From Rhinopomastus cyanomelas (lineage: Eukaryota > Chordata > Aves > Bucerotiformes > Rhinopomastidae): a DNA stretch of 64,000 nt. The stretch lies in assembly GCA_013400115.1 (NCBI GenBank), contig VXBP01002290.1:969307-1033306 (forward strand), written 5' to 3'. The notes below the pieces were generated by a model, which worked only from the letters and a program-made list of their open reading frames with translations, had not been told where the DNA came from and did not search any database. Made by a program: the position numbers and the translations under genes. Below, piece after piece: positions 24,561-35,785 of the stretch (positions within the stretch are counted from its first letter, which is position 1; every line of letters starts with the position of its first letter).

Positions 24561-26520
24561 TTACAGCCTGTCAGAATCCACCCCCAAAATACTGCGACGG
24601 TGCTGTCAGAACCAGGACGCTAATGCCTTTAACAGGAACGAATAAGCTTCTGGACACGCAGTCCTGACAGCAACCGGTGTCGGTCTGCTCCTGAGAAAGT
24701 CCCCAGCTGTGCAGACACAGGTCAATGGGATGTCACTGCCATCGCAGGGAGCCCAGAAAAGCCACGTTTACTGCTCACTGTGGTAACAGATTTCCTTCAT
24801 AACTATGGAAAGGCCTTTTCTCTTAAATCAAGTTTCCCCTTCGTTACTACATCACTGAGTGACGCCAGCTTAACAGTCTTTCTTGTCATGACACTGTTTG
24901 GGAAGATGCTTATTCTGGAATAGGAGCACCCTTTTCCTTTAAAGGGGGAGATACCCTCTGCAGAGGAGCAAGAGCTACATAGGGGAAGAGCAGAGGAAGC
25001 AGAATATTCTTATGCAGAAGTAATTATCCAGGCACAGATCTGAAATGGGATAACTGCAGCGGCACAGACAAGCTTTGCGAGACACCGTGGGCCCAGGCCA
25101 CAAAACGCCATGAGGATTAGGGTCCAGACCTTGAACTTGACTTGATACTCTTGGAAAGGACAGTTTGCTGTTCTCATTGCAGCGGTTACAGAGGAAGTGC
25201 ATTACAGGCAGTGCGATCAACAACAAAACCTCTGTCCTTCAGCACCCCGTCTGTACAACGGGGACACATCATGCACAGAGCCTCGTCCTAAAGCTTTGTG
25301 TCAGTCGTTTCTGTTCAGGTTGGAAATACCTAAAGATGAATAAGAATCTGTGTAGTGCAGAAACAAAGACCTTGATAGAAATATAATAAGCTATCACTTA
25401 CTAATAAATCAACAGCGCTGCTCTTTAAAAACATAACAAGTGCCCATACTCATCATGAGGAGCTATTTTTCCATGTCCTTATTTTATATGTAAATGTAGG
25501 AATTCGTGTGAATGTCTACAAAGCCTATAGGCTGGCACTGGGCTACACTTACCACTTCCACTAGACCCAAGCTGCTCCCCGCTAGAGGGAGAAGAAGAGC
25601 AATTGCTTTGGCTAAATTCATGAAACATAACAAAATCAAAACCACAGTCAGGAGAGTAACATACAATTCTAAATGGAACTTGAAAACTTGAGAAGTCATT
25701 TAAGGGAACCACATTAAATGCTAAAATGTTTAATGGGACCCATGTGTGTCAGGCAGAGAAAGAGAGTGAGAGAAATGTAACAGAGGAAATCAAGGAGACA
25801 ATATGTCTGTGCGACTTGTTCTAATTAGGGGCACAGTGCTGGTGAGGATCATTCATTATAATTTAGTTAAATCTTTAGCATGGCAAAGGCACCTCTGTAT
25901 AGTGGTCTAAAACAAAAGACCCCCAGTCGTAAACCAAGTGAAGGCCCATAGAACAGAGGTTAATTCCAGTCATTTGTGGCTGCTGAAGGCAGTCCATCAC
26001 ACCAGTACCAGCACTTCTTTACTACCGCAGGGTTGAGCTCCAGCTAGCAGATGTCTGCAAATTTGGCATGTGGGGGGTGGTACCGGGGAGGGCAGTGGCG
26101 CATTGTCTCCAACTTGTCTGTCGCTTAACTGAGTGGATCTGGCTGTTTCTTTTAGCAGGGGTGGGAAAGGAGTTCAAAGAAAGAATCAAAACAATCCATC
26201 CATCCAGGCTCTGGAATATCTGAACTGAGCCCAAATATCACCAAGCACTTCCCAATCTCTGCTTTGAAACAAGAGACCAGCCGACGATTTGCAGCGGCTT
26301 GGGATGATTTACACACACGCAGCATGTGTAACACTGCAGAGCTATTTCAAAACTCATGAAGCATCAGAAGACCGGACTGGGGTCAGGTTCAGGTTTGCAA
26401 CACCAAGTTTGTGTGGCGGCACAGCAGAACCAGCCCTGGCCCTGCTTCCCCAGTGTAGATTAGGGGCACAGCAGACCCAATTCACATTGCCTTTGCCATT
26501 GTGTATTTTTGGAGTAATTC
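24561..26520. other. Noncoding stretch, nothing recognised
   Basis: About 2 kb of intermediate composition. Open frames up to 85 codons on both strands without recognised domains. Confidence 0.4.
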
Positions 26521-26524
26521 TATT

Positions 26525-26710
26525 TAAATATGGGTCAGATTCTTAGCTGGTGTAAAGCAGCTGAGCTGCCTGCATTCCAGTGCAGATAAACTAATTCACA
26601 CCAGCTGAACGCTGGGCCAGTGGAATTACATTGCTGTAAATCCAGTGTGAGATCAGAACGGCGTTAACCCGGGTTAGCACTGGTGGAACTGAGAACAGAA
26701 TTTAACCCAC
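26525..26710. repeat. Decayed palindromic amniote-type interspersed repeat
   Basis: The left part (26532-26610) is an imperfect inverted repeat. GGGTCAGATTCTTAGCTGG and TGTAAA are answered on the other arm by TTCACACCAGCTGA and a GGGCC end. A second half follows at about 26611-26710, with ATTACATTGCTGTAAATCC and GTGAGATCAGAA. The words CAGCTGGTGTAAA and GATCAGAA recur elsewhere in this window (about 38402, 47898, 31503). I know this kind of sequence from reptile and bird genomes as an old, dispersed, partly self-complementary repeat, but I cannot assign it a formal family name. Confidence 0.55.
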
Positions 26711-27104
26711 AACATTTTGACACCCTTCCAAATATTCGTAAAACCCATATTAATTTTGAGTGTAAATGTGCCAAATTCACCCTAGTGTCATTCAGAGTCC
26801 AAAAAAATTGCACCCTAGGGATAAATTTGGCTCCTCGTATTTAATCTAAGTACACAGCATCACCCCAGCAAGGAAAGCAAATGAGTGATAAACATAAGTT
26901 TGCCATTGAGTGTTGTCTATTACCCCTCAGCTTTCTAGTACATTTTGTTATTGCAGCTTATTTAAACGAGCAGTTTATGGTTTGATCAAGTTCTAAAGAG
27001 GAAACCTAAAGGGTTTATAAACCATTGAGTGCTCTCATTACAACTGACCTAAAAAGACTGGCAATCTTCCTTCCTATTATACCTGCTGCTACCGTGATGG
27101 GAAT

Positions 27105-27300
27105 GTTTCCTGGTGGTTAGCGCAGATGTCGGGGAGTCAGGACTCTCAGCTTTGCCACTGACTTGTTGTGTGGGCTTGAGGGAATCATTTATGTTCTCTG
27201 TGCTCAAGTTTACTTATATGGTGTGGGACAATTAATGATCGCCAAAGGGCTTTGGGTTCCTCGGATGAAAACAGAAGAGGCAGTGTTCAGAAGTATGACA
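27105..27300 (+). repeat. MIR/CORE-SINE-like element
   Basis: Reads through the usual order of a MIR-type SINE. GGTGGTTAGCGCAGA is the tRNA-like head, then GGGGAGTCAGGACTCTCAGC, TTTGCCACTGACTTGTTGTG, a TGGGCTTGAGGGAATCATTT segment, and CTCTGTGCTCAAGTTTAC where the consensus has the CTCTGTGCCTCAGTTT core. It ends in an AAAGGGCTTTGGG-like tail. It is the clearest copy of this class in the window, and it is diverged throughout, as expected for an element older than birds. The A and B box region is too decayed to be functional. Confidence 0.75.
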
Positions 27301-28630
27301 GGAATGCCCTCGCCGTCTCTATGTGACATTAGGGTAACACACTAATCAAATTACACCATAAAAGAGCCATAATAAACATTACAGTACCATAAAAATAACA
27401 ATACTACTACTAAGACATAAAGATAATAATACCGAGTTATTTATAAAGCTGCTCATTACCACGTTGCCAGGCACCTTAAACACAAATTGGAGAGCATCTC
27501 TGAGCAAAACTGCTTTTGATGCAAGCACAGCTCCACTGAATTCCAGGAAGACCATGCCCAGGCTCTGCCAATCAATGTGACACTGCTCAAGTTACAGGGA
27601 ATTTTAGTGGTTTGCACCAGAAAAAAATCTACCCTCTTACTCAACTCCTTTTCAGACCTCAGCAATAATAAATTATGATAAAGCATGCTAAAAAAATAGG
27701 AAATTGAAAATCTAGATAAATCTCCTTTTCCTGGAACCAGAACTCCAATCCCCACAAAAGTTCAGACACAAGATTTTGAGGCAGTGCTCCTCACATCCTC
27801 CACACAGCCTGAATGAAAATTGTGCTGTACGAGATGGCAAGGATCCCTTTTTCACCAGAGATTGAAGAAATTTTATGTCAAAGAATGGGAAGTATCTGGG
27901 TCACTAGTCCACAATTTAGATCTCATCAATGTTGCGCCTTTTTCCCAGCTCCTCCTAATATGGAGGTCACCAGCTCAAGCTGGCAGCATCTCTCCAGGAC
28001 AATGCCACCGTGCCAGAGGGGGAACTGGGTGCACAGTAACAGCTCTGATAAAGCCTGGCTCCACATTGCATCTGCCCGATATTTAATACAGGCTCCTGGA
28101 CGAACCACAGTGTGCTCTATTTTAAACTCACTCTGCCTCTATGTGTTTGAAAAAAGGATTATGGGGCTGGTGTTTGCAGAGTATTTTGGTGATGGACATC
28201 ACTACGTGACATGGGACTTTCCCCTAGCAGCTACCAACTCGCTGCTCTGCATTGCTGTAGCCCCAAGTGCCTGCAATTCCTTAGTTAAAAACAGAGTGAC
28301 TGTTTCTTGGCTGGTAAATTCTCAAAGGCTTAATGAAAGCAAAGATACAGGCACTTCCAGCAGTTGTTGCATAACGTGACATACTGCGCTGCCCAAGCAC
28401 CCCTACGTGGTGGTTAAACACCAGTTTGTCCACAGGTGTGTCCAGCCTAGCATGTGCCCCTGCTTCCTGCCTTGAGCTGGAAAGCAGATAAATTCTCACT
28501 GGAAATTACCCAGTTTCAATTGACTTGATCATAAAAGCAATAAATCATATAAACATCTCACGAGGGGAAGAGCAAATGGCACCAACTTGAGGTCTGTGAC
28601 TCAAACCAGCAGGAACACCAAGAACTAGGA
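27301..28630. other. Noncoding stretch with the longest chance open frame
   Basis: Contains a 188-codon + frame (27813-28379), the longest in the window. Its translation shows no domain, signal peptide or repeat that I recognise. A second + frame of 88 codons (27820-28086) and a - frame of 60 codons (27926-28108) overlap it. It also lacks flanking splice sites of the quality expected for a large exon. The stretch 27370-27430 is A/T-rich with ATAATA-type repeats. Confidence 0.4.
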
Positions 28631-28727
28631 TCACAGAACATTAGGGATTGGAAGGGACCTTGAAAGATCATCTAGTCCAATCCCCTTGCCACAGCAGGAT
28701 CACCTGGACCAAGTCGCACAGGAGCCC
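28631..28727 (-). mobile_element. CR1 LINE 3'-end fragment (minus orientation)
   Basis: On the minus strand this reads as the last 97 bp of CR1. On the + strand the mirror is TCACAGAACATTAGGGATTG, then GAAGGGACCTTGAAAGATCA, then the AGCAGGATCACCTGGACCAA segment that matches the CTTGGTCTAGGTGATCCTGC part of the copy at 23221-23623. The ORF2-derived part is almost gone. Shared diagnostic bases suggest it belongs to the same CR1 subfamily as the copies at 23221 and 35786. Confidence 0.9.
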
Positions 28728-28844
28728 ATTTACTGTTTTACCCATTAACACAGTAGAAGAGTGGCCCCAAATCCATCTGCATCACTAAAAGCCCCCTTTT
28801 CCGAAAGATGTGAACACCCATGTAAAAAGCTTTAAAACTGTTTC

Positions 28845-28950
28845 AGTGGGTCAGGAATTACTGACTCAAGAAATGAGTTTGAACTCCAGCTTTGCTATCA
28901 GGCTACTGCCCAAGGAATTCCTCTCTGTGCCTTTTTAAATCTCTTGTCGA
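28845..28950 (+). repeat. MIR-like relic
   Basis: Contains AGTTTGAACTCCAGCTTTGC followed by CTACTGCCCAAGGAATTCCT and CTCTGTGCCTTTTTAAATCT. This is the order tRNA-related body, then CORE, of amniote MIR-type SINEs, with loss of the head. Strongly decayed; boundaries approximate. Confidence 0.5.
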
Positions 28951-28979
28951 TATAAATTAAATACTGGACATTTAAGACG

Positions 28980-29573
28980 TCCATGCATCAGCCAGCAGGA
29001 AAACAAACCAGAGCAGCGTTAGCATCCTGCTGCTTATGTCCCCTCTGTGAAGGGAGAGGATGTGTACAGCAGAGCAGTCAGATAAACCCTGGTCAAGCTT
29101 ACAAGTGTTAGAAATCACTGGGCTGGCTGCTCCCTCATGGATGGGGATCTGTGACCTTCCTGGCCACTGCCCTCTCCCACAGTACCTGAGCACAGCAAGC
29201 CGAGCAGGTCCAGGGTGGCAGCCAAGCTTCAGCCAAGTGTCCGTAGCAGGGCAGCCTCTGCTGACAATGTCAAGCTGAGACAGATCAGCTCCAAGGAGGG
29301 TAACTAGGACCAGACACCATACCAAGGTCACCAGGCAAGTCTATGGCAATAAGGGAAGATCAAGCAGGGAAAAGAGCATGTAAGGCCAGGCCAGATCACT
29401 AGGAAGCACAGTCAAGCCACAAGCAGGAACTCCAGCAAAACAGAACAAACCAGAACCTAGGCCCCAGCCTGAGCTTAAATAGAACTCCTGGGCTGGGGGC
29501 AGGGAGGTAGCGGGACCCAGGTGGGGCTGGTTGGGGGAACTGAGGCTGTTAGCACCTGCAGGACCCTGACACA
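28980..29573 (-). mobile_element. LTR-like or other repeat-like block (minus orientation, uncertain)
   Basis: On the minus strand the block opens with TGTGTCAGGGTCCTGCAGG (from 29573). It runs through a C-rich segment to a possible TATA-like CTATTTAAGCTC (about 29471-29482), then a region of CTTGGT/CCTGGCC/CTTGCCTGGTG words typical of retroviral-type LTR or satellite-like sequence. It is compositionally unlike both flanks. I do not recognise the family, no matching 3' LTR or internal region is present, and a TG...CA pair cannot be fixed. A CT-rich noncoding tract is the alternative. Confidence 0.3.
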
Positions 29574-29579
29574 AACAGC

Positions 29580-30685
29580 ATTTCCCATTTGCTTACTTGG
29601 GGGGAATCCGAAACTAGAGCTCAAATAAAAACAGGATTCAAAATTTTGTGTGGGGAAAAAAAGTGTGGTTTTTTTTCCTTGGAAATGCAGAATTTTCAGT
29701 GATGCCTCTCAGTTCCACAGCTGGCTAAGGCACGACAACAAAAAATCTCTCATGTTGCTCATAAAGAAGCTCTGTTGTTTGGGAAGTAAGGGCTCCTTAA
29801 AACACTTCATCTGAGTTAAAAATGAATGTCAGGGGAAGGGATAATGAGTCTTAAAAGAAAGAAATTGTGAATGAAGATAATAAAGCCTCAACACATGCAG
29901 CTGCTCGAGTGAGAAGATCCGTACCACCCAGGAACAAATGTTGTGTTTTCCAGTGTATAAAGGAATCAAAGTAACATTTTCCATCTTGGCTGCTCACAGT
30001 GACATATTCAGTCAATATACAAAGTGATTCAGTTTTCAAAACATCTGAGAAGAGACCTGCATAAGGACAATCAGTAAAACGCGGGTCACTTCAGATCATG
30101 GTCCCTGACAGCAGTGGGAACCTGTCTTCAGGTGCTGATCTCTGGGGTTACCTGTGTGAGCTTTGAGGGCAGCTCTGGCCTCTTGTGATTTTGGAGTGCA
30201 GTTGCGCAGTTGACCTAAGCTTCTGCCCAGCTAAATGCCATTCCTTTTACTAAGCCCTTGCTCTCTCACAAGGTTTGAAAACATTTTATAAGCATTTATG
30301 AAAACTGAGGTATAAGGAAACACAATGATTTAACCATTTTTGATGTTATGAAAGTACCAAAACTGCAAACGTAGCTTAGGTGCTGCGACTCATAGAACAG
30401 CTCTAACCAAGAAACGACCGACACCCTCAGTCACCTTGTCAGCCTGCTGAGTCCTGCCTTCTTCTCTGTGGCTGACTCCTGCCATTCTGGGGCTGATGTG
30501 TAAAACTGTACTATCAACCACTTGGAAAGACTCAACAGTTCAAATTTTCAATTATGGGTATCAAACACCTTTCAAACCCATGGCAAAAGCCACTGTCCTG
30601 GGAACAATCCCTGCTCTTCCACCTGAAGACGTAAGATGTGCCCAGATGGGCCGGGGGAAGCACAGGCTGTCTGCACGGTGAGTGA
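29580..30685. other. Noncoding stretch, nothing recognised
   Basis: About 1.1 kb. The part at 29620-29700 is rich in AAAATTTT and GGAAAAAA words like those at 48735-49060 and 53860-54115, possibly the remains of one old repeat. No gene recognised. Confidence 0.35.
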
Positions 30686-30689
30686 CGCG

Positions 30690-30800
30690 GTGTGATGTGC
30701 AGCGCAGAGAACCAGGAGTCACAAGTCCCAGCTCTAATTCTGCTGAAGACTCACTGTGTGAGCTGAGGCAAGACTACTCCATCATTCTTTTTGTTCTCGG
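30690..30800 (+). repeat. MIR-like relic (5' part)
   Basis: GCAGCGCAGAGAACCAGGAG then TCACAAGTCCCAGCTCTAAT, GAAGACTCACTGTGTGAGCT and GAGGCAAGACTACTCCATC follow the MIR-type SINE consensus order. A second MIR-like segment begins about 130 bp further on; the two may be one element split by an insertion or two adjacent copies. Confidence 0.6.
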
Positions 30801-30924
30801 TAGACTGACTGATTCTCCCGTTGAAATCCAAGGGAGTCTGAAAGCATTTAACTGCCTCACAAAGATATGTCATGCGATCTAACATTCTGAGCAAAGAACT
30901 GGGAGCCAGAAGCTTTTAATGGTG

Positions 30925-31060
30925 CCTGTAGGGATTGGAGCCAAATCACTTAACCTCTTTGCTTCTCAGCTTCTCATCCATAAAAAGAAAACTATGCTTG
31001 TGTTGCTGGCTGGGGTTTTATGAGAGTTAATTCATGGACCTGTATGGAAAATGACTCCTC
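30925..31060 (+). repeat. MIR-like relic (CORE and 3' part)
   Basis: GAGCCAAATCACTTAACCTC, TTTGCTTCTCAGCTTCTCAT and CCATAAAAAGAAAACTATGC match the CORE and A-rich part of MIR. They are followed by GGTTTTATGAGAGTTAATTC, which matches the GAGGATTAAAT-type 3' segment. Good order, about one third of bases changed. Confidence 0.65.
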
Positions 31061-31700
31061 CTCTGCTGCAGAAATGCAAATTTTGTATTAAAAAAATGCA
31101 GATATGATAATTTCAAGGGAAACTATGAGCCTGTAAAGAGAAGTTTAAAATTTGGCCTAATTTGTTCTCGAGGGAATGATACTTCTTCTGAAAAAGCAGA
31201 TCTCCATTGTGAACAAGATGGATTTGATGGTTGGTTGTTTTCTTGTTTATTTATTAATTTTTAAAAAAAATTCAGTTTTCCACTGGGCACCAGTTTCGGA
31301 CAAAATTGTTTTGATCATCTGGAACATCAGCAAACCATTTTGCACTTCCAAAGTGCTGCGCTTGCAGAATGCTTTGCAATCCTCCCCTTGACAGCCCACC
31401 CGGTGCCAAATACTTGTATTCCCCTTAGCGCTGTGAAATCATCAAGTACTTGTGGCTGATTTGCATCGTTTTTTTTAATTTGTTTGAACAAGCCGGGCCA
31501 GATCCTCAGCTGGACTCGATTAACGACAGACCCAACCGCCGGTAACGCTGCCTTTGCACCAAGGAAAAGTCAGGCTCTCATTCATTTGGTGTGGTGTGGA
31601 TTGGGGTGGGGGGGAGGTGTGTGACACCAAACCCCGGTTCCAGCGTCGCTAGAGGGCACCGGGGCACCGGTTAGTGCCGCGATGGGGTGGGGAGAACCTG
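31061..31700. other. Noncoding; AT-rich then GC-rich
   Basis: Begins AT-rich, with a T/A run at 31255-31271, and becomes GC-rich from about 31580. GGGCCAGATCCTCAGCTGG at about 31495-31513 is a fragment of the palindromic amniote-type repeat. The GC-rich part has short tandem units GGCACCGG near 31656-31670. No gene recognised. Confidence 0.4.
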
Positions 31701-31708
31701 GTGGCACC

Positions 31709-31783
31709 GCTGCAGTGGGGACCGGGATGCCAAAGCGAGATGATACAGGTGTGGCAGTGCCTTGGCATCCCGGTCCCCGCAGC
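31709..31783. other. 75-nt foldback (17-bp perfect inverted repeat)
   Basis: Left arm GGGGACCGGGATGCCAA (31717-31733) is exactly complementary to right arm TTGGCATCCCGGTCCCC (31762-31778), with a 28-nt loop. Outside it, GCTGC (31709-31713) pairs with GCAGC (31779-31783), leaving a 3-nt bulge. The whole hairpin is 75 nt, about the size of a vertebrate pre-miRNA, and strongly GC-paired. Whether it is transcribed is unknown. It may be a microRNA-like precursor, a cruciform-forming spot, the core of a palindromic transposon relic, or a replication-slippage product. I do not recognise the arm sequence as a known microRNA. Confidence 0.6.
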
Positions 31784-32510
31784 CCAGGCTCACCCAAGTT
31801 TTACCTCAGAGCTCCTCACACACTTATTGAAGTTGATAGGGGGAGTATTATCTGAGCATAGACATAACTGGGATGGCTGATGTCGTGAGCTGCTGATGTG
31901 AGCGAAGTGTTGCAAATCTAGCTTTGCGTTAGGAGATGCGTACCTGCTTGGGAAGCAAATCAAGGAGGTTTGTCACGTCAGGAGAGAAAGGCTGGTTAGA
32001 TCCAGAGTGTTTTCTGGGATTCTTCTCATAGCAGCAGAGAAAGATTTTGCCACAGTCTTTCACTGACTGGAGAAAAACCCTGAGCCCAAAATTATTTATA
32101 CCCTGCCAGTGTTAAATGGAGCCTCTTGATGAAGGATTTCCAAGCAGCAAACAAATATTTTTTATCCAAGAAGCATTTTTCTACTGCCTTTATTCAAGTT
32201 CAGTGAAGCATGGTGGGAAGTTACAGACTGCAGGAGAACCGGAGCCTGTGCTGTGCACTTTAGGCCAGCAGTGTGTGAGGAGAAGCCACATGGCCGAGCA
32301 TAAGGGCTTCAGACATTATCCGATGGCAATTCCCTTTTCATGCCATAGCTTCTTAGGCACTGTCGAGGGAGCTGCAGGACTGAGTTGGACTTGTGTCTTC
32401 CTGGTGCTCATCCACCAAAGTCAGTTCTGAAACAGTGCTGGTTTCCTTTGCTGGTAGTAACCCAGTGAGAGCTCCAGCCAGGGCTTCAACTTTGCCAGGA
32501 ACTGGGTGTT
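31784..32510. other. Noncoding stretch, nothing recognised
   Basis: About 730 bp; a 104-codon + open frame (32116-32430) has no recognisable domain. Confidence 0.4.
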
Positions 32511-32514
32511 TTCC

Positions 32515-32623
32515 CCCAGGCTCTGTGAGAGATGCTGGAGTCTTGACTCTGCCCTAGCAGTGAGTTTGAACTAGCTGATCTGCACAGGTCCTTTCTGACT
32601 CGAACCGTTCCTATGATTCTATG
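32515..32623 (+). mobile_element. CR1 LINE 3'-end fragment
   Basis: Ends in GTTCCTATGATTCTATG, the tandem octamer tail of CR1, preceded by GGTCCTTTCTGACTCGAACC and a GAACTAGCTGATC-type segment. The older look of the body (many changes) and ATTCTATG rather than ATTCTGTG suggest a different subfamily from the copies at 23221, 28631 and 35786. The left boundary is approximate. Confidence 0.8.
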
Positions 32624-34473
32624 TCCTTGGCACATTGCTCAGGTGGCTCAACATCATCCTCCCAAACTAAAACCAGAGGCAATATTCCTTCCCTTCTTCC
32701 CAAACACTGAGCACTGAGATTCTGGAGCAGGCATGACCACAGATGTGCAAACTGTATTTGATATGAAATAGGTGGAGTTACATTCCATCAGGCCTGTAGG
32801 CCACCAGTGGCAGCAGATGACTGGAATGGGGATGTGGTGTGCAGGAGCACGTTGTGTACCCAGCGGTGGCAGCCGTTGCTCCTCCTTGCCACTTCAGGAG
32901 CCTGACACAGGGCAACTGCCACCAAGGCTCATTTGAATAATTCCCACATCCGTCCCAGATGTTGACCACATAGACCACCTTTGTAAGGGCTGAAAATGAG
33001 GGCGAGAGGAAAAATGGTGGGCTGTTGTTTTTCTTCAATGTCCATATTTATTTCCTACACAGATGTTGGTCCTTGTATGGAATTTCTTAAGTGCACTATA
33101 TGATACGTATTTATGGAGCGTGCAGAGAGCTCGGTGGAGCTAGCAGGGCTAAGCTGCAAACTGTTACGGTGTAATAAAGGGCTATGTACGGGTTTGGGGA
33201 CATGAAAACCTTAAAATGACCACACTGATCAAACCCGCAAACATCAATACTGCTGCTGTGCCCACTCTCTTTTCATGCAGTGGGCTTCAACCCTGCAAAT
33301 GAGTCCATGCAAAATTCTGCCCTTCCTTGGGCAGGTGCAGCAGCAGCAAGAGCAGACCTGAAGGGAGACAGAAAGTGGAGTTGTGAGGGCTGGACCCCGC
33401 TCCTGCTCTGGGAACCAGATCCAGGCTGGATGTGGTGCTGCAGGTCTGTGCAGCAAACGCCTGACATGAGGAGGGCTTTGGTGGGAGCTGGGACAGGTCT
33501 TCAGGGCTGCTGCCAAAGCCAGGCTGTTAGCAGAGTAATTAAGCTCAGCTTAAAGAAATACAAGACAGAGATTCTTTCCCCCCATGCACCCCCTTTGATC
33601 TGAGTTCTCTTTTTTCCTGTCTAACTCAAGCTTTTTGTAAGTCAAACATCCAAGCCCAGATGAAAAGTTTGTAAAGGGAAACAATTTCCTACAAGCCTGC
33701 AGTTCTGCATCTTAACCTGGAGAGGGTGGAATGGAATATGACAACATCCCTGCATGTCATCTCTTAATAAGTACAGTCTCTGCTACATCTATAGTGCAGG
33801 AGCCCCCAAATGGTCTCCAGCCATGCACAAACAAAATTCACTGTGTATCACTCTTTCACGTACCAGCAGCATCACAGGAGTGGTCTGGCCCCAGGAGAAC
33901 AAGCTTTCAGGAGAAATCCTTCTTCTCCCTAGCAGTGTCTGAGCCAGTGGCAGCTGATAGCATTAGGGGCAGGGACCTACACAAGCACAACACTGGAGCC
34001 ATTATCTGGCTTACTCCTGAAATTGCTAATGTAACGTTTGTGCTGAGCTGGAGCTGCTGAGGGCAGAAAATGGATTAGGTAATTCTGCAGTGAGGGTGGA
34101 GAAGGATGGAGGCAAGCACTGCCAGCCACACCAGTTCTTCCCCTGCACCACGGGAGAGTCAGCTGTACTAGCACAGGGGAACACTGGATGGCCAGACTGC
34201 CACTTCCATTCTTCTGGGCCCCTCTGAGGCTCCAACACTAACAGCCAGTTCCTGACACTATCATCAAGAACACCGTACTTTGAGTAAAAAAAAAAATGTC
34301 TCTTTTGTTAAAAGTACAGCATGTTCTTGATTGGTTGGAGAAGTCTTTAAGCTCTCACCCCATTTCTCTCTGATACTTACTTACTTAATTTGCTTTGGAA
34401 GCAGAAAAGGTTAAGGAGATGCCACTGAGATTTGGATTGCTTGTCCTGAAAAAGTAAAAAGCCAACGCCTGGG
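32624..34473. other. Noncoding stretch, nothing recognised
   Basis: About 1.85 kb. Overlapping open frames on both strands at 33244-33603 (90 codons -, 107 codons +) in a GC-richer patch, and a 109-codon + frame at 33731-34060, show no recognisable domain. Confidence 0.4.
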
Positions 34474-34524
34474 CTGCTAATGCAGCCCTTCTCAGTCCTG
34501 CTAATGCAGCCCTTCTCAGTCCTG
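34474..34524 (+). repeat. 24-bp perfect tandem duplication
   Basis: CTAATGCAGCCCTTCTCAGT plus CCTG occurs at 34477-34500 and again at 34501-34524 without a mismatch. The CTG just before the first unit extends the overlap to 27 bp. A simple slippage product, probably polymorphic or recent. Confidence 0.95.
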
Positions 34525-35785
34525 CTGAGTCCAGTAAATAAGCTACACTCCTGGTCATCTCAACTGTGAGAGTCCCTTTCTACATAACAAACTCAACCAC
34601 AACTTCTCTAAAGACATTTTAATAGGAGAAAACTACACAACACAACTGTGACCACAGTTTCTGTCAGAACATTAGGAAATAAAGGTCATAACACTGGTGA
34701 TTTTTAAGATATGTGAATCATAGACACAAAGTCATTCCATGAATCATAACAGAATTGTGGAGTGTGGTGTGATGTGTACAAAAAAAGAAAGATGTATGTG
34801 CATGCTGGTCTTTACTGCAAATTTATGGGATGAGCAAACTTCAGGAGGGCCCCAGCTGTCTCAAGTCTGAACGAACACCTAAAAGCAAAAGGAGCCAGAA
34901 GGGGCTCCCAAGGAGCCCAGTGTGGTGGGATCAGTTTGGAGCAGTGTGAGCAGGGAGGGGATGGCTGAGGAGACTGGCCTCTCTAGAACACCGGTGCTTC
35001 TCTCCCATTTGGCATAGCTACAGCCTAATGGATGGTGCTAAACAGAGGTCTTCATTCACTCATGGGGTAGTCTGCTTTAACTAACACTTGACTGTCTCGA
35101 AGTTAACCTATTCCAAGCTCCCTGCCTGGCCTGAGTTTGAAGTGTGTCTGACAAGAGCTCAAAAAGAAAAGCATTTTACACGAAAGGTTTCAGGTATTCT
35201 CATTTCTCAAGATTCCTCTGCTAGAGGCTGAGTTGTACTACTCGGATTGACTGTTAGGACTTTGGGATTAGCATTCACCTTAGTCAATGAAACAGCAATT
35301 ACGTCTCAGAATGAGGAGATCAATCTTCCTCACGTAGGATATATTGTACCTTAAGGCACAGCCTCCAACAAGGGCTTGAGTGATAATCATGCTGTCTAGA
35401 AGACAATCCCCAGGGCATTCATGACTCAGAGACACACCTCTGAGTCACTACTTTTTCATTACTTCCTCTTGGTCCTTTGGGGTACAAATTTACTGCTCCT
35501 TTACACCAGTAGCAAATTACAACATTCCCCTGCTATGCTGACCTTGCTGTTTTAGCTAGTGACTCTAAATTTAAAGCCCACACTCATTCTTCACTCTACC
35601 TACTGGAATAAGGAAGTCTCCTGATGAGTGAATCCTCTTCACTCCATCACACCCAGAGCTGAAGCTGTAGGGTAAATTTTCTGAGTAGCCCAATTCATTG
35701 CAGTGAAATTACTTGTTGAGTGATGTGATAGTCAGAGAGGACAGCAAAAGGTAGTTCACAGCTTGCGATCACAGAATGAGACAAC
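34525..35785. other. Noncoding stretch, nothing recognised
   Basis: About 1.26 kb with no open frame above about 60 codons. TTTACACCAGTAGCAAATTA near 35501 resembles the end of the palindromic amniote-type repeat. Confidence 0.4.

Noticed and set aside
27813..28379. 188-codon + open frame, the longest in the window
   Set aside because: No domain, low-complexity pattern or homology I recognise. Two other frames on both strands overlap it, and no good splice or promoter context is present. One frame of this length is not remarkable in 64 kb searched in six frames.
29120..29175. Acceptor-like tract CTGCCCTCTCCCACAG
   Set aside because: A lone pyrimidine-AG match. The following frame is short and unrecognised.
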